From Archangium sp. (GTDB taxonomy: Bacteria; Myxococcota; Myxococcia; Myxococcales; Myxococcaceae): a stretch of 64,000 nucleotides of DNA. A program made the position numbers and the translations under genes. The stretch spans positions 22,808 to 86,807 of the forward strand of contig JAUYRZ010000131.1 in the NCBI GenBank assembly GCA_030695565.1, in the 5' to 3' direction. The notes beneath the pieces are model-generated. The model ran no database searches and was not told where the DNA came from. It saw nothing but the letters and a program-made list of their open reading frames with translations. Shown piece by piece: positions 48,262-56,576 of the stretch. Within the stretch, counting starts at the first letter, position 1. The number at the start of each line of letters is the position of its first letter.

Positions 48262-48515
48262 GCGGGAAGCAGCTCGTGGGGGAGTTCATCGATGCGGCGG
48301 TGCATGAGCGCTCAAAGGCGCTCTCGTTGCTGGCCGCACATCCCGAGCTCCGGAGCGCGACCTGGCTGGGCGAGCCGCTGCTGCAGTTCCTCGCCGTGCG
48401 TACCGGGGCGTCCATCGGACCACTCGGCGAACTCGAGAGCCTCGTGGAGATGCTCTGCACGGACGAGGCAGCCCGGGCGCGCGTCTTGTCGGTGCTCCAA
48501 AAGCATCGAGGCTGA
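48258..48515 (+). CDS. Small ankyrin-like protein
   Basis: 85 aa with a GTG start that overlaps the stop of the TIG-repeat gene (GTGA, 48258-48261). The segment FIDAAVHERSKALSLLAAHP, then ELRSATWLGEPLLQFLAV, resembles one and a half ankyrin repeats (the LLAAHPEL turn is typical). No signal peptide is present, so it should be cytoplasmic, which is odd for the last gene of a surface operon. It may be a chaperone-like or regulatory microprotein, or a remnant of a longer ankyrin protein. Confidence 0.6.
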   Translation: MSGKQLVGEFIDAAVHERSKALSLLAAHPELRSATWLGEPLLQFLAVRTGASIGPLGELESLVEMLCTDEAARARVLSVLQKHRG

Positions 48516-48530
48516 AATCTGGTCTCACCC

Positions 48531-49619
48531 TTAGAGGCTGCTTGCAGGCACCCAGCGCTCGTCGCCTTCCATCGTGCGCACTTTGACCTGACCGTCTTTG
48601 CGCTCGAGCTCCTTCACGCGCGTGCCGACGCCCAGCGCGGCGCCACCTTGGGGAGGCGCAGGCGGCGCGGCCTTGATGGTCTTGCCGTAGAGCGACTCGA
48701 TGCGCCCTTGATCCTTCTTCCGCTCGACCACGATGTTCGAGGTCATCTGCTGCGCCGCGTAGGCGCTGCTCAGGTCACCTGCGACCACGTCGTCAGCGAA
48801 GTCCACGTTGCCCTCGAGCGCCTTCTTGGTGCTCGGGGAGAGCGCGGTGTCTTCCTTGAGATACGCAGAGCTCTTCTTCGCGTCGGCCACGGTGCGGGTC
48901 TGGTTCTGCTGAAGATAGAAGTGACTGGCGATGTGGAGCACCTGCCCATCGCCGTAGCGGAAGTGCACCGCGATCGGCGCGTCGCCGTACTTCGTCTTCA
49001 TTTCGCGGCTGGTGATCAGCACGTCGACCTTGTCCTTGTTGAGAATCCGAATCGGATAGCTCGAGGCCTCCAGCCACCACTTCGGGTTCTCCTTCGAGAG
49101 CGTGAGGTGCTTGAGCAGGTTGTTGTCGCTCTCCTTCACCTGCACCTCGACCACGTCGTTCTGAGTGGCCTGGCCGTTGAACTCGACGTACCCGGGGAAG
49201 GCCTTCTGCACGACCTCGAGCAGCGCCCAGTCGGTGGTGTACAGATAGCCGCCCGCGTTGACGAACTTCCGCACGCGCTCGATGCCCGCGGCGTCGAGAT
49301 TTCCGGGGCAGTCGACGATGAGCAGCTGCTTCGCGTTGAGCTGGAGGCCGCCCACCTGCTCCGGCCGCACCACGGTGTGCTTGATGGCGAGCGTCTTGAG
49401 CACGTCCTCCACGCGGTCGTACTCGCCGGAGACCACCACGATGTCGGCGGACTCCACGTTCTGAAGCACCGCGGCGTCGGCGGGGCGTTCCTGCGCCATG
49501 CGCTCACGAACCACCGTGGAGGCGGCCTTGTTGGCCCGCTGCATCTTCGCGTCGCCGAGCTCACCGGCCAGCGCGGGGAACGAAATCAGGATGAAAATGC
49601 TGCTCAGGAGTGCGCGCAT
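48531..49619 (-). CDS. Secreted DUF4159/GATase-like protein with C-terminal SH3-like domain
   Basis: A 362-aa exported protein (MRALLSSIFILISFPALAGE). Residues ~55-260 form an alpha/beta domain with LLIVDCPGNLDAAGIERVRK, FVNAGGYLYTTDWAL and GDGQVLHIASHFYLQ, resembling the glutamine-amidotransferase-like fold of DUF4159 proteins. The last ~40 residues (GVGTRVKELERKDGQVKVRT, then ERWVPASSL) look like a bacterial SH3 domain, a cell-wall-binding module. The function is unknown. It is convergent with the surface operon, 15 nt away. Confidence 0.7.
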   Translation of the reverse strand: MRALLSSIFILISFPALAGELGDAKMQRANKAASTVVRERMAQERPADAAVLQNVESADIVVVSGEYDRVEDVLKTLAIKHTVVRPEQVGGLQLNAKQLLIVDCPGNLDAAGIERVRKFVNAGGYLYTTDWALLEVVQKAFPGYVEFNGQATQNDVVEVQVKESDNNLLKHLTLSKENPKWWLEASSYPIRILNKDKVDVLITSREMKTKYGDAPIAVHFRYGDGQVLHIASHFYLQQNQTRTVADAKKSSAYLKEDTALSPSTKKALEGNVDFADDVVAGDLSSAYAAQQMTSNIVVERKKDQGRIESLYGKTIKAAPPAPPQGGAALGVGTRVKELERKDGQVKVRTMEGDERWVPASSL

Positions 49620-49696
49620 GAGGCTGCTTTCACGCGCGGCAGGGAAGTTCGATCTACAGAGGGCAGCGTTCGATGCGGGAAGGCCAGGAGTTTACG

Positions 49697-49730
49697 CCCT
49701 CTCCCCGACCCTCTCCCCCGCGGGAGAGGG
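49697..49730. repeat. Dispersed palindromic repeat, copy 5
   Basis: CCCTCTCCCCGACCCTCTCC followed by CCCGCGGGAGAGGG, between the end of the shikimate-operon oxidoreductase and the start of the DUF4159-like gene on the same strand. It sits 15 nt past the oxidoreductase stop, reading on the minus strand. Confidence 0.8.
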
Positions 49731-49745
49731 AGACAGGAGGATCAA

Positions 49746-51173
49746 TCAGCGTTCCGCGCGAAGCTTCTGAATCGCGGTCTGCGCAGCCCAGTAGCCGCAC
49801 ATGCCGTGCACCGCGGGGCCCGGTGGAGAAGAGGCGCCACAGATCATCAGCTTCGGGTTCGGCGTCGCGTGGGTGAACCCGAAGCCGGGCCGGAGCAGGA
49901 TCTGCAGGCCTTCCACGGCGCCTCCGCTGATGTCGCCGCCCACGTACGCCGCGTTCATCGCTTCCATGTGCGAGGTGCGCTTCGCCGTCTTCGCGAGCAC
50001 CTGCTTCTGAAAGCCCGGGGCATACCGCTCGAGCTGCGCTTCCAGCTGCGCGGTCGCGTCGACGTCGCTGCCGTTGGGCACGTGGCAGTAGGCCCACAAG
50101 GTGTGTTTGCCGGCGGGCGCGCGCGTGTCGTCCCACTGGCTCTGCTGCGCGACGAGCACGAAGGGCTTCTCTGGAAGCTCACCACGAGCCACCCGCGCTT
50201 CTGACTCCGCCAGCTCAGGTAACGAGCCACCCAGATGAAGCGTGGCGGCGTTGCGGCTCGCTTCTGCCAACCACGGCATCGGCGCCGACAGCGCGTAGTC
50301 GATCTTGAACACGCCCGGCGCCAACTTCATGTGCGTGAGCAGCGCGCGATACCAACCCGGCAACGCGTCGCCACAGATGCGCTCGACCACGTGCGCGTGT
50401 GTATCGAAGAGCACCAACCGCGAAGGCGGGAGCTGATCGAGTGAGGTGATCGGCCGATCACGCTCGACCTCGCCTCCGTTTCGCAACAGGAGCGCGAGCA
50501 GCGCGTCGATGATCTTCTGCGAGCCACCCCTCACCAGCGGCCAGCCGCTCACCTGAGCCGAGACGGCCAGCAGCATCGCGAAGGCGTTGGTGAACGGCGT
50601 GTTGAGCGCGCTGAAGCTGTGCGCCGCGCAACCCGCGAGCAAGGCCTTCGCTTCGGGCGTCTCGAAGTTCTCTTCGGCGAACCAGAACGCGCTCTGCATC
50701 GCCTTGAGCCCGAAGTTCGCGGCGGCGATCGGTGCGTTGAGCGGCGGCTTGGTCGCCGGGTAGTACATGAAGCGCTTGAGCACCTCGAAGTCGCGGGCCA
50801 GCGGCTTCATCAAGTTCAGCCAGGCCTTCTCATCCGGCCCCAGCCTCGCCGCGGTCGCTTCCACGCCGCGCTCGAGGATCGCCGCGTGATTGCCGATCGG
50901 GTGAACGAGGGAGAAAGGCGAGTGCACGTACTCGACGCCGTGTTTCTCCAGCTCGAGCTCGGCGAAGTACGGAGACCCCAGCGCCATCGGATGAATCGCC
51001 GAGCAGAGATCGTGTTGAAAGCCCGGCAACGTGAGCGGAAGCGTGCGGGCGCCACCGCCGAGCGTCGACTGGCCTTCCACCACTTTGACCGAGTGACCTG
51101 CCCTGGCGAGCGCGACCGCCGCGGCCAGTCCATTGGGTCCACTGCCCACCACCACTGCGTCGTACGCCTTCAT
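49746..51173 (-). CDS. FAD-dependent oxidoreductase, phytoene-desaturase-like
   Basis: A 475-aa flavoprotein: dinucleotide-binding VVVGSGPNGLAAAVALARAG with VKVVEGQSTLGGGART, and a C-terminal FAD motif near LMICGASSPPGPAVHGMCGY. It belongs to the CrtI/retinol-saturase/amine-oxidase superfamily; the substrate is not predictable. The ATG at 51173 overlaps the aroA stop by 4 nt, so it is the last, translationally coupled gene of the shikimate operon. A link to aromatic metabolism or to use of a chorismate-derived compound is inferred. An in-frame GTG at 51179 is possible. Confidence 0.88.
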   Translation of the reverse strand: MKAYDAVVVGSGPNGLAAAVALARAGHSVKVVEGQSTLGGGARTLPLTLPGFQHDLCSAIHPMALGSPYFAELELEKHGVEYVHSPFSLVHPIGNHAAILERGVEATAARLGPDEKAWLNLMKPLARDFEVLKRFMYYPATKPPLNAPIAAANFGLKAMQSAFWFAEENFETPEAKALLAGCAAHSFSALNTPFTNAFAMLLAVSAQVSGWPLVRGGSQKIIDALLALLLRNGGEVERDRPITSLDQLPPSRLVLFDTHAHVVERICGDALPGWYRALLTHMKLAPGVFKIDYALSAPMPWLAEASRNAATLHLGGSLPELAESEARVARGELPEKPFVLVAQQSQWDDTRAPAGKHTLWAYCHVPNGSDVDATAQLEAQLERYAPGFQKQVLAKTAKRTSHMEAMNAAYVGGDISGGAVEGLQILLRPGFGFTHATPNPKLMICGASSPPGPAVHGMCGYWAAQTAIQKLRAER

Positions 51174-52294
51174 GTCCACGCCTCCACTTGCACGCCCGCT
51201 TCTGCCGCCTCGAGCCAGAAGTCGGGGAAACTTTTAGCGACTGAGCCCATGCCGCGCAGGGTGAGGCGGACACCCTGCAGCCGGGCGAGCACCGCCGCCG
51301 ACATGGCCAGGCGGTGATCGTCGTGCGCATCGAAACGAAAAGATCTCGCCGAGCCGGGAAGAACGGTGAGGTCTTCGCCTGCAAGCGAGTGCGACAGCCC
51401 AGCTGCGGTGAGCAGCTCCTGCACGCCCGCGAGTCGATCGCTCTCTTTGTGCCGGAGAATGCCGGCGCGGCGAAAAGTCGAGGCCGTCGGCAACCGGGTG
51501 GCGATCGCGGCCAGCGTGGGAATCGCGTCAGGACACCGTTCACAGTCGACCTCGAAACCAGCAGTCGCGACGCCTTCGACCCGATCCGAGATCGTGAGCC
51601 CGACGCCTCGAAGCAGTTCGGCGATCGCCTCATCAGGGTGACCGGTACCAAAACCGATCCGCTCCACCCGGGCCCCACTCACCCACGACAGCGCGAGCAG
51701 ATACCCAAGCGACGACCAATCTCCGGGGACGGCAGGGAAACTGAGGGCCGAACATCGTTCAACCCAGGAACGAGTCAGCTCAAAGTACCCGCCACTGGTC
51801 ATCGCACCGGAAACCTCAACCGTCGCGGCAACCCCAGCCGACTTCAGCCGAGCCGCACCCAGCAACAGACTCGAAGCAAACTGAGAGCTCTCGACGCCGG
51901 TGACATTGAACGAGATGGGGCCGCGAATCTCGGAAGGAGACTCGACGATCACCGGCCATGGACTTCCGGCGGTCAGCCGCAAACCCGGAATCACCCGCAG
52001 GGCCTGCATCAACGGCCCATGAGGCCGCTCGCCCAACCGCTGAGTGCCCACGAACTCCACGCGCCGGCCCGGCAACACCGCCGCCTGCGTGAGCAGAAAC
52101 CGAAACGGAGCACCGCCATCGTGACAGTCGATGCGCGCCGTCGGTTGCCGCAGCGCGATCAACCCATCGCGAAGCACCTCGACATCGCGAGGCAGCGCTT
52201 CACCCTCCGGCAGCACCTCACTGAACGGCACGTTCAAGATGTCCGCGAGCACCAGGGCCCGCTGTGCATCCGACTTGGAGATCGGCGGCTTCAC
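51170..52294 (-). CDS. aroA: EPSP synthase (3-phosphoshikimate 1-carboxyvinyltransferase), short form
   Basis: Joins PEP to shikimate-3-phosphate, the sixth shikimate-pathway step. 374 aa is short (about 430 is usual) because the first strand is missing: the GTG start leads directly into KPPISKSDAQRALVLA (K7, S8, R12, equivalent to E. coli K22, S23, R27). Later landmarks are VPGDWSSLGYLLALSW, ILRHKESDRLAG and AHDDHRLAMSAAV. The PEP/glyphosate loop reads HDGGAPFRFLL instead of NAGTAMRPL, so it has Ala at the Thr97 position and Phe at Pro101. The GTG overlaps the aroB stop (GTGA). Confidence 0.92.
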   Translation of the reverse strand: MKPPISKSDAQRALVLADILNVPFSEVLPEGEALPRDVEVLRDGLIALRQPTARIDCHDGGAPFRFLLTQAAVLPGRRVEFVGTQRLGERPHGPLMQALRVIPGLRLTAGSPWPVIVESPSEIRGPISFNVTGVESSQFASSLLLGAARLKSAGVAATVEVSGAMTSGGYFELTRSWVERCSALSFPAVPGDWSSLGYLLALSWVSGARVERIGFGTGHPDEAIAELLRGVGLTISDRVEGVATAGFEVDCERCPDAIPTLAAIATRLPTASTFRRAGILRHKESDRLAGVQELLTAAGLSHSLAGEDLTVLPGSARSFRFDAHDDHRLAMSAAVLARLQGVRLTLRGMGSVAKSFPDFWLEAAEAGVQVEAWT

Positions 52295-53262
52295 CAGGGC
52301 AGTCCTTCGTTCATCACCCAGCGCCCGGGGCGACGCAGCAGGATCATCCCGCCCTTCTTGTCGGCGCGCATGACCTGCTTCAGGGCTGCGCGGTTCTTCA
52401 GCCACTGCGCGAGCTGCGCCCGAGCCCCACGCGCCAGCGGAAGCGAACGCTCGACCGACTCAGCGACGGCGCGTGAGGTCACGCCAAGCTCCACCCCGAC
52501 ATCGAGCGCGAAGAGCATGCCCAACCCCACCGCCTCACCATGACGAACGCGATACCGGCTGATCGACTCGATGGCGTGCCCCAGCGTGTGCCCGAAGTTG
52601 AGCACCACGCGCAGGCCCTTCGTCTCGTACGGATCCTTCGCCACCACTGCATGCTTCAGCTCGCGAGAGGCCCGCACGAGCTCATCATCCGACGGAGCGG
52701 CCTTCGTCCACCGGGCCCAGCGTTTGGCGTCGAGGGTGACCACCATCTTCCACGCTTCGATGCGGCCTTCGCGGCGTTGTGATTCGGAGAGCGTGGTGAA
52801 CACCTCCGCGCAGAGCCAGGCTTCGTCTGCGGCGTGGAAGACTCCGAGCACGTTCTTGGTGCCGGCGACGTTGACCGCGCCTTTACCGCCGACGCTGCTG
52901 TCGACGGCGGCGAGCAGCGTGGTGGGCACGTGGATCAACCTGCCCACGCCACGCTTGAAGGTGTGCGCGAAGACGGTCGCGACGTCGCCGATGGTGCCGC
53001 CGCCGATCGCCAGCAACGTCAGCTTCCGCGGCAACGTCAGCGCACGCCTCGTCAGCCGCTCGAGCGTGCGCAGCGACTTGACCCGCTCTCCGGCCTTCAG
53101 CGCGACGAGCGTGATGTTCTTCCGCGCCAACGCCCGGTGCACGTGAGGGTGAAGCCGCAGCACCTTCTCGTCTGCGACGGCGAGCACGGGCCCCTCGAGC
53201 CTGGGCACCAGGGCTTCGAAGCGCCCCTCGACGTCGCGGCACTTCTTGTACTCACCCGGCAT
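52291..53262 (-). CDS. aroB: 3-dehydroquinate synthase
   Basis: Cyclises DAHP to 3-dehydroquinate using NAD and a metal. 323 aa is compact (usually about 360). The NAD-binding core is LLAIGGGTIGDVATVFAHTF, followed by the substrate loop LIHVPTTLLAAVDSSVGGKG. The metal-binding histidines fall in NFGHTLGHAIES and HGEAVGLGM. The start ATG 53262 lies inside the end of aroC (11-nt overlap). The stop overlaps aroA. Confidence 0.95.
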   Translation of the reverse strand: MPGEYKKCRDVEGRFEALVPRLEGPVLAVADEKVLRLHPHVHRALARKNITLVALKAGERVKSLRTLERLTRRALTLPRKLTLLAIGGGTIGDVATVFAHTFKRGVGRLIHVPTTLLAAVDSSVGGKGAVNVAGTKNVLGVFHAADEAWLCAEVFTTLSESQRREGRIEAWKMVVTLDAKRWARWTKAAPSDDELVRASRELKHAVVAKDPYETKGLRVVLNFGHTLGHAIESISRYRVRHGEAVGLGMLFALDVGVELGVTSRAVAESVERSLPLARGARAQLAQWLKNRAALKQVMRADKKGGMILLRRPGRWVMNEGLPW

Positions 53263-54292
53263 GGTGTGGCCTTGCGAGCAGGTGCAGCCAGAGGTCGGCG
53301 AGCACCATCGACACCATCGCTTCGACCACCGGCACCGCGCGCGGAAGAATGCAGGGGTCGTGACGGCCGGCCTTCGCGTGATCAGTCAACGTGGCCGGAG
53401 GCTTGAACAACGCACGCAACACGAGCGGCTCGCCATTGGAGAGCCCACCCTGAATACCGCCGTACACGTCGCTGGGCCGTCCATCCGCGCGGGCCGCGTG
53501 AAACTGGGTTCCGGGAAGGCGGAGCCGCGCCTCGAGATCCTCCGGGCCCCAGACGATGCCGCTCACTGCGCCGATGCTGCCGACCGCGTGCGCGAGCAGC
53601 GCCTTCAGCTTTCCGAACACCGGCTCACCCAGGCCCACCGGCAACCCATCGACCCGCACCGTCACCACGCCGCCCAGGCTGTCACCGGTGCCCTTCGCGT
53701 CGAGAATGAGCGCCTCCATCTGCGCGGCGAGCGCGGCGTCAGGGCACCGCGTCGACGTGGCATCCACCTGCGCGCGGCTCACCGGCGCCTCCATCGACGG
53801 AAGCACCAAGGGCCCCACCTGCGACACCCACCCCACGGTGCTGAGTGCCGGCACTTCGCGCTTCAGGAGCGCCTCGGCCACCGCGCCGCCAATGACCCGG
53901 GAGAGCGTCTCACGCCCGCTGGTTCGACCACCCCCGCGTGGATCACGATGTTTGAATCGTTCGCGCCAGACCCGATCTGCGTGGCCGGGCCGATCTTCCT
54001 TCGCCAACTTCGCGTAGTCGGCGCTGCGTTGATCGACGTTGCGCACCAGCGCTGCGATCGGCGTGCCCAGCGTCTGGTCCTCGTAGACGCCCGACAACAA
54101 CTCCACCACGTCGCCTTCAGCGCGCGCGGTGGTCACCTTCGACTGGCCCGGCCGCCTGCGATCGAGCGCACGCTGCACGTCGGCGGTGGTCAACGAGACC
54201 CCCGCGGGGCACCCGTCGATGACCGCGCCGAGGCCAGGGCCGTGGCTCTCGCCGAAGGTGGTGACGCGAAAGAGTTCTCCGAAAGTATTCAT
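53252..54292 (-). CDS. aroC: Chorismate synthase
   Basis: Converts EPSP to chorismate with reduced FMN, the last common step. 346 aa. Signatures: FRVTTFGESHGPGLGAVIDG at the N-terminus, RPGHADRVWRERFKHRDPRG with GGRTSGRETLSRV, and DVYGGIQGGLSNGEPL. The ATG at 54292 overlaps the stop of aroKDE by 4 nt. Confidence 0.97.
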   Translation of the reverse strand: MNTFGELFRVTTFGESHGPGLGAVIDGCPAGVSLTTADVQRALDRRRPGQSKVTTARAEGDVVELLSGVYEDQTLGTPIAALVRNVDQRSADYAKLAKEDRPGHADRVWRERFKHRDPRGGGRTSGRETLSRVIGGAVAEALLKREVPALSTVGWVSQVGPLVLPSMEAPVSRAQVDATSTRCPDAALAAQMEALILDAKGTGDSLGGVVTVRVDGLPVGLGEPVFGKLKALLAHAVGSIGAVSGIVWGPEDLEARLRLPGTQFHAARADGRPSDVYGGIQGGLSNGEPLVLRALFKPPATLTDHAKAGRHDPCILPRAVPVVEAMVSMVLADLWLHLLARPHHAG

Positions 54293-56091
54293 GTCGCTGA
54301 CTCCCAGAGACTGCGTTGCCGCCGTGCTTGCGCGATGAACCAGCGGGGCCCGAAGCGGAGCGGCGTGCCACCTCGCGCGGAGATCTCGGCGGCGATCTTC
54401 CGAGCAGGCGCGCCGTAGGCGATCACCGCCACCTGCGCGTCTGCAAATCGAAGCGCCGCCGGGATCTCGACCAGCGCAGGCCAGGTCCACACGAGGGGCC
54501 CTCGCAGCGGCGCAGCGGTGATCTGCGCGCGCGTGAGCACCTCGAGCTCCAGCCGAAGATTCGTCGCCGCGATGCGCAGCGCGGCGGTGACCCCACCATC
54601 ACCCAGCACCGTCACCTTCAGCGCCGCGCGAAACGGTTCCAGCGTCGCCTCTGCACCCGCCACGTCGGAGTTCTCGGCGTGCCATCCACCCCCGGCGCGA
54701 ATGAGCGTGTTCACCGCGGCCATCGGCGCCTGGGAGAGCACGGCGATGCGCTTCTTGAACGGGTTGGTGACGGCGAAACCACGGAAGTACGGGTGGAGCG
54801 CGTCGAGCAGCTCATCGAGCGGTGCGTCGGGGCTCAGGTCGATGCGATCGAACGGCTGTTGATGCAGCCGCGGGCTGCGGGAGTGCGCCAGGCCGTGGCC
54901 CAGAATGCCCAGGCGCCGCGTCTTGCCATCGACCTGCCCCTTGAGCGCCTCGCGCACCGCGTCGCCGAGCAGGCGTTGGCCTTCTGCCGCGCTCCAGCTC
55001 GCGTCGAGGGTGAGGTAGTCGAGCGCGTTGCGCTGGGCGAGCACCGCGCGGAACGGCAAGGCCCACGGCCCGGTCGCCAGCACCGTCACGTGCTCCCCGC
55101 CGAACCGTTCGATCAACGCAGCCTGCGTCTCGAGCAGCCGGGGGAAATCACGGGGGCTGCCCAGCGGCTCGACGTGCTTCACCCGCGCGCCCGCCGTCAC
55201 GCCGTGCCACACGGCGAGGGCTTCTTGCGTGCGCAGCGGGCGCTCGGCGTGAAACGAACGAAGCACCGAGGGGTCGACCAGCCCGTCGAGCGGCTCGTCG
55301 ATCAACGTCGCGCGCGTGCGCCAGGCATCGGGCAGGTGTCCCGCACGCCGGGCGATCAGCAGCGGCAGCGCCCGAGACGCCGGCAGCAGATCGATCTCGG
55401 GCGGGTGGAGATCGGTGCGGATCTCCAGCAGCTCGGCGCCTGCGTGACGCGCTCGCCACGCGAACACTTCGATGGGCTCGTGCGGCGGCAAGGTCACCAC
55501 GCGCCGCGCCCTGCGCCCACGCACCAGGCGCAACATGAAGTCGATCAACGAGAGCGGCCGCGCCGCCGCATGACGGAACTCGCGCTCCGAGTAGACCTCG
55601 CGCAGCTCTTCGTCGAGCGTCAGCTCAGGGCGAAGCCGGGGGCGGGTGGTGTCACGGGTGAGGCGCTCGACGTAGGTCTCGAAGCTGATCGGCACCTCGA
55701 CCGTCACGCAGCCGCGCAACGACTCCGCGTGCAGTGAGAGAAAGCCACCGCCCACCGCCACCACCAGCCCCGAGGGCAACGAACGGAAGGTGTCGCGTTC
55801 GGCCGCCCGAAAGCCGCGCTCGTCGGTCTCCAGCCACTCACGCAACGGGCGCTGATGACGGCGGACCAGCTCGGCATCGAGATCGACCCCATGCCGGCCC
55901 AGCGCTTTGGCCACCCGGGGGAGCAGCAGGGTCTTCCCAGCAGCGCGATGGCCCGCGAGCACGACCGTCACGTCACAGGGCAACGCTTCGGCGCGCTCAT
56001 GGCGACGGCGCTCCCACTCGGCGCGGAGCAGCGGCTGCAGCCGGGGATCGACCTGGTCGAGCAACGTCACGACACCGTCTTTAGCCACCAC
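54289..56091 (-). CDS. Trifunctional shikimate kinase / type I dehydroquinase / shikimate dehydrogenase
   Basis: One 600-aa protein covers three pathway steps. Residues ~38-190 are shikimate kinase: P-loop GHRAAGKT (47-54), shikimate-binding VDLD (70-73), Arg95 in GFRAAERD, GGG at 114-116 and lid arginines near 150. Residues ~200-390 fit type I 3-dehydroquinate dehydratase: LLEIRTDL (Glu223, Arg225), SFHAE (His281), VKHVEPL (Schiff-base Lys305) and PFR (Arg348). Residues ~394-600 are a compact shikimate dehydrogenase: GILGHGLAHSRSPRLH, VTNPFKK (Lys446), AAVNTL, ENSDVAG (Asp476) and NADP-binding LGDGG (496-500). All catalytic residues I can align are present. GTG start (56091 or 56088). First gene of aroKDE-C-B-A; only DAHP synthase is missing. 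Confidence 0.88.
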   Translation of the reverse strand: MVAKDGVVTLLDQVDPRLQPLLRAEWERRRHERAEALPCDVTVVLAGHRAAGKTLLLPRVAKALGRHGVDLDAELVRRHQRPLREWLETDERGFRAAERDTFRSLPSGLVVAVGGGFLSLHAESLRGCVTVEVPISFETYVERLTRDTTRPRLRPELTLDEELREVYSEREFRHAAARPLSLIDFMLRLVRGRRARRVVTLPPHEPIEVFAWRARHAGAELLEIRTDLHPPEIDLLPASRALPLLIARRAGHLPDAWRTRATLIDEPLDGLVDPSVLRSFHAERPLRTQEALAVWHGVTAGARVKHVEPLGSPRDFPRLLETQAALIERFGGEHVTVLATGPWALPFRAVLAQRNALDYLTLDASWSAAEGQRLLGDAVREALKGQVDGKTRRLGILGHGLAHSRSPRLHQQPFDRIDLSPDAPLDELLDALHPYFRGFAVTNPFKKRIAVLSQAPMAAVNTLIRAGGGWHAENSDVAGAEATLEPFRAALKVTVLGDGGVTAALRIAATNLRLELEVLTRAQITAAPLRGPLVWTWPALVEIPAALRFADAQVAVIAYGAPARKIAAEISARGGTPLRFGPRWFIAQARRQRSLWESAT

Positions 56092-56141
56092 CCGGCGACG
56101 CGGCGCGTGTTTTCGCCACTCCGTCAGCTAACCTGCGCGCC

Positions 56142-56531
56142 ATGCGCTGGATGGTTTTCTGCTTGCTGCTCCTGGGATGTCCGGCACCGCCTGCGCCGAC
56201 CGAGGGCTCGCCGTGCACCGCGGAGAACATCGGGCGGTGTGACGCGGAGTTCGAACGGCTGCTTCAGTGCACCAACGGCAGCTTCCGCGTGTACGCCGAC
56301 TGTCATGGACCGAAGGGCTGCACGCTCGAGGCCGATACGGCGGACTGCGACACGTCGGGGAACTCCGTGGGCGATCGCTGCGCGCCGACCTCGGAGGGCA
56401 AGGTGCGCTGCGACCCGGACGGCGGGCTCAATATCTTGCGGTGTGTCGAAGGGTCGCTCTCGGTGATCTTCGCGTGTGAGGCGCCGACCAGCTGCGGCAT
56501 CAATGATGCGGGGCTCACCTGCATTCAGTGA
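56142..56531 (+). CDS. Cys-rich small lipoprotein
   Basis: A 129-aa lipoprotein (MRWMVFCLLLLGC). The mature part has ten further Cys in what look like two related halves: CTAENIGRCDAEFERLLQC and, later, CAPTSEGKVRCDPDGGLNIL. Each is followed by VYADCHGPKGC or IFACEAPTSC. It is probably a disulfide-bonded extracytoplasmic domain. No Shine-Dalgarno sequence; TAACCT ends 7 nt before the ATG. It is divergent from the aro operon across only 50 bp. Confidence 0.75.
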   Translation: MRWMVFCLLLLGCPAPPAPTEGSPCTAENIGRCDAEFERLLQCTNGSFRVYADCHGPKGCTLEADTADCDTSGNSVGDRCAPTSEGKVRCDPDGGLNILRCVEGSLSVIFACEAPTSCGINDAGLTCIQ

Positions 56532-56533
56532 GG

Positions 56534-56567
56534 CCCTCACCCTGACCCGCTCCCGAGGGGAGAGGGG
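56534..56567. repeat. Dispersed palindromic repeat, copy 6
   Basis: CCCTCACCCTGACCCGCTCC followed by CGAGGGGAGAGGGG, in the 45-bp convergent gap after the Cys-rich lipoprotein. It is the most diverged clear copy. Confidence 0.75.
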
Positions 56568-56576
56568 ACCTCGTTG

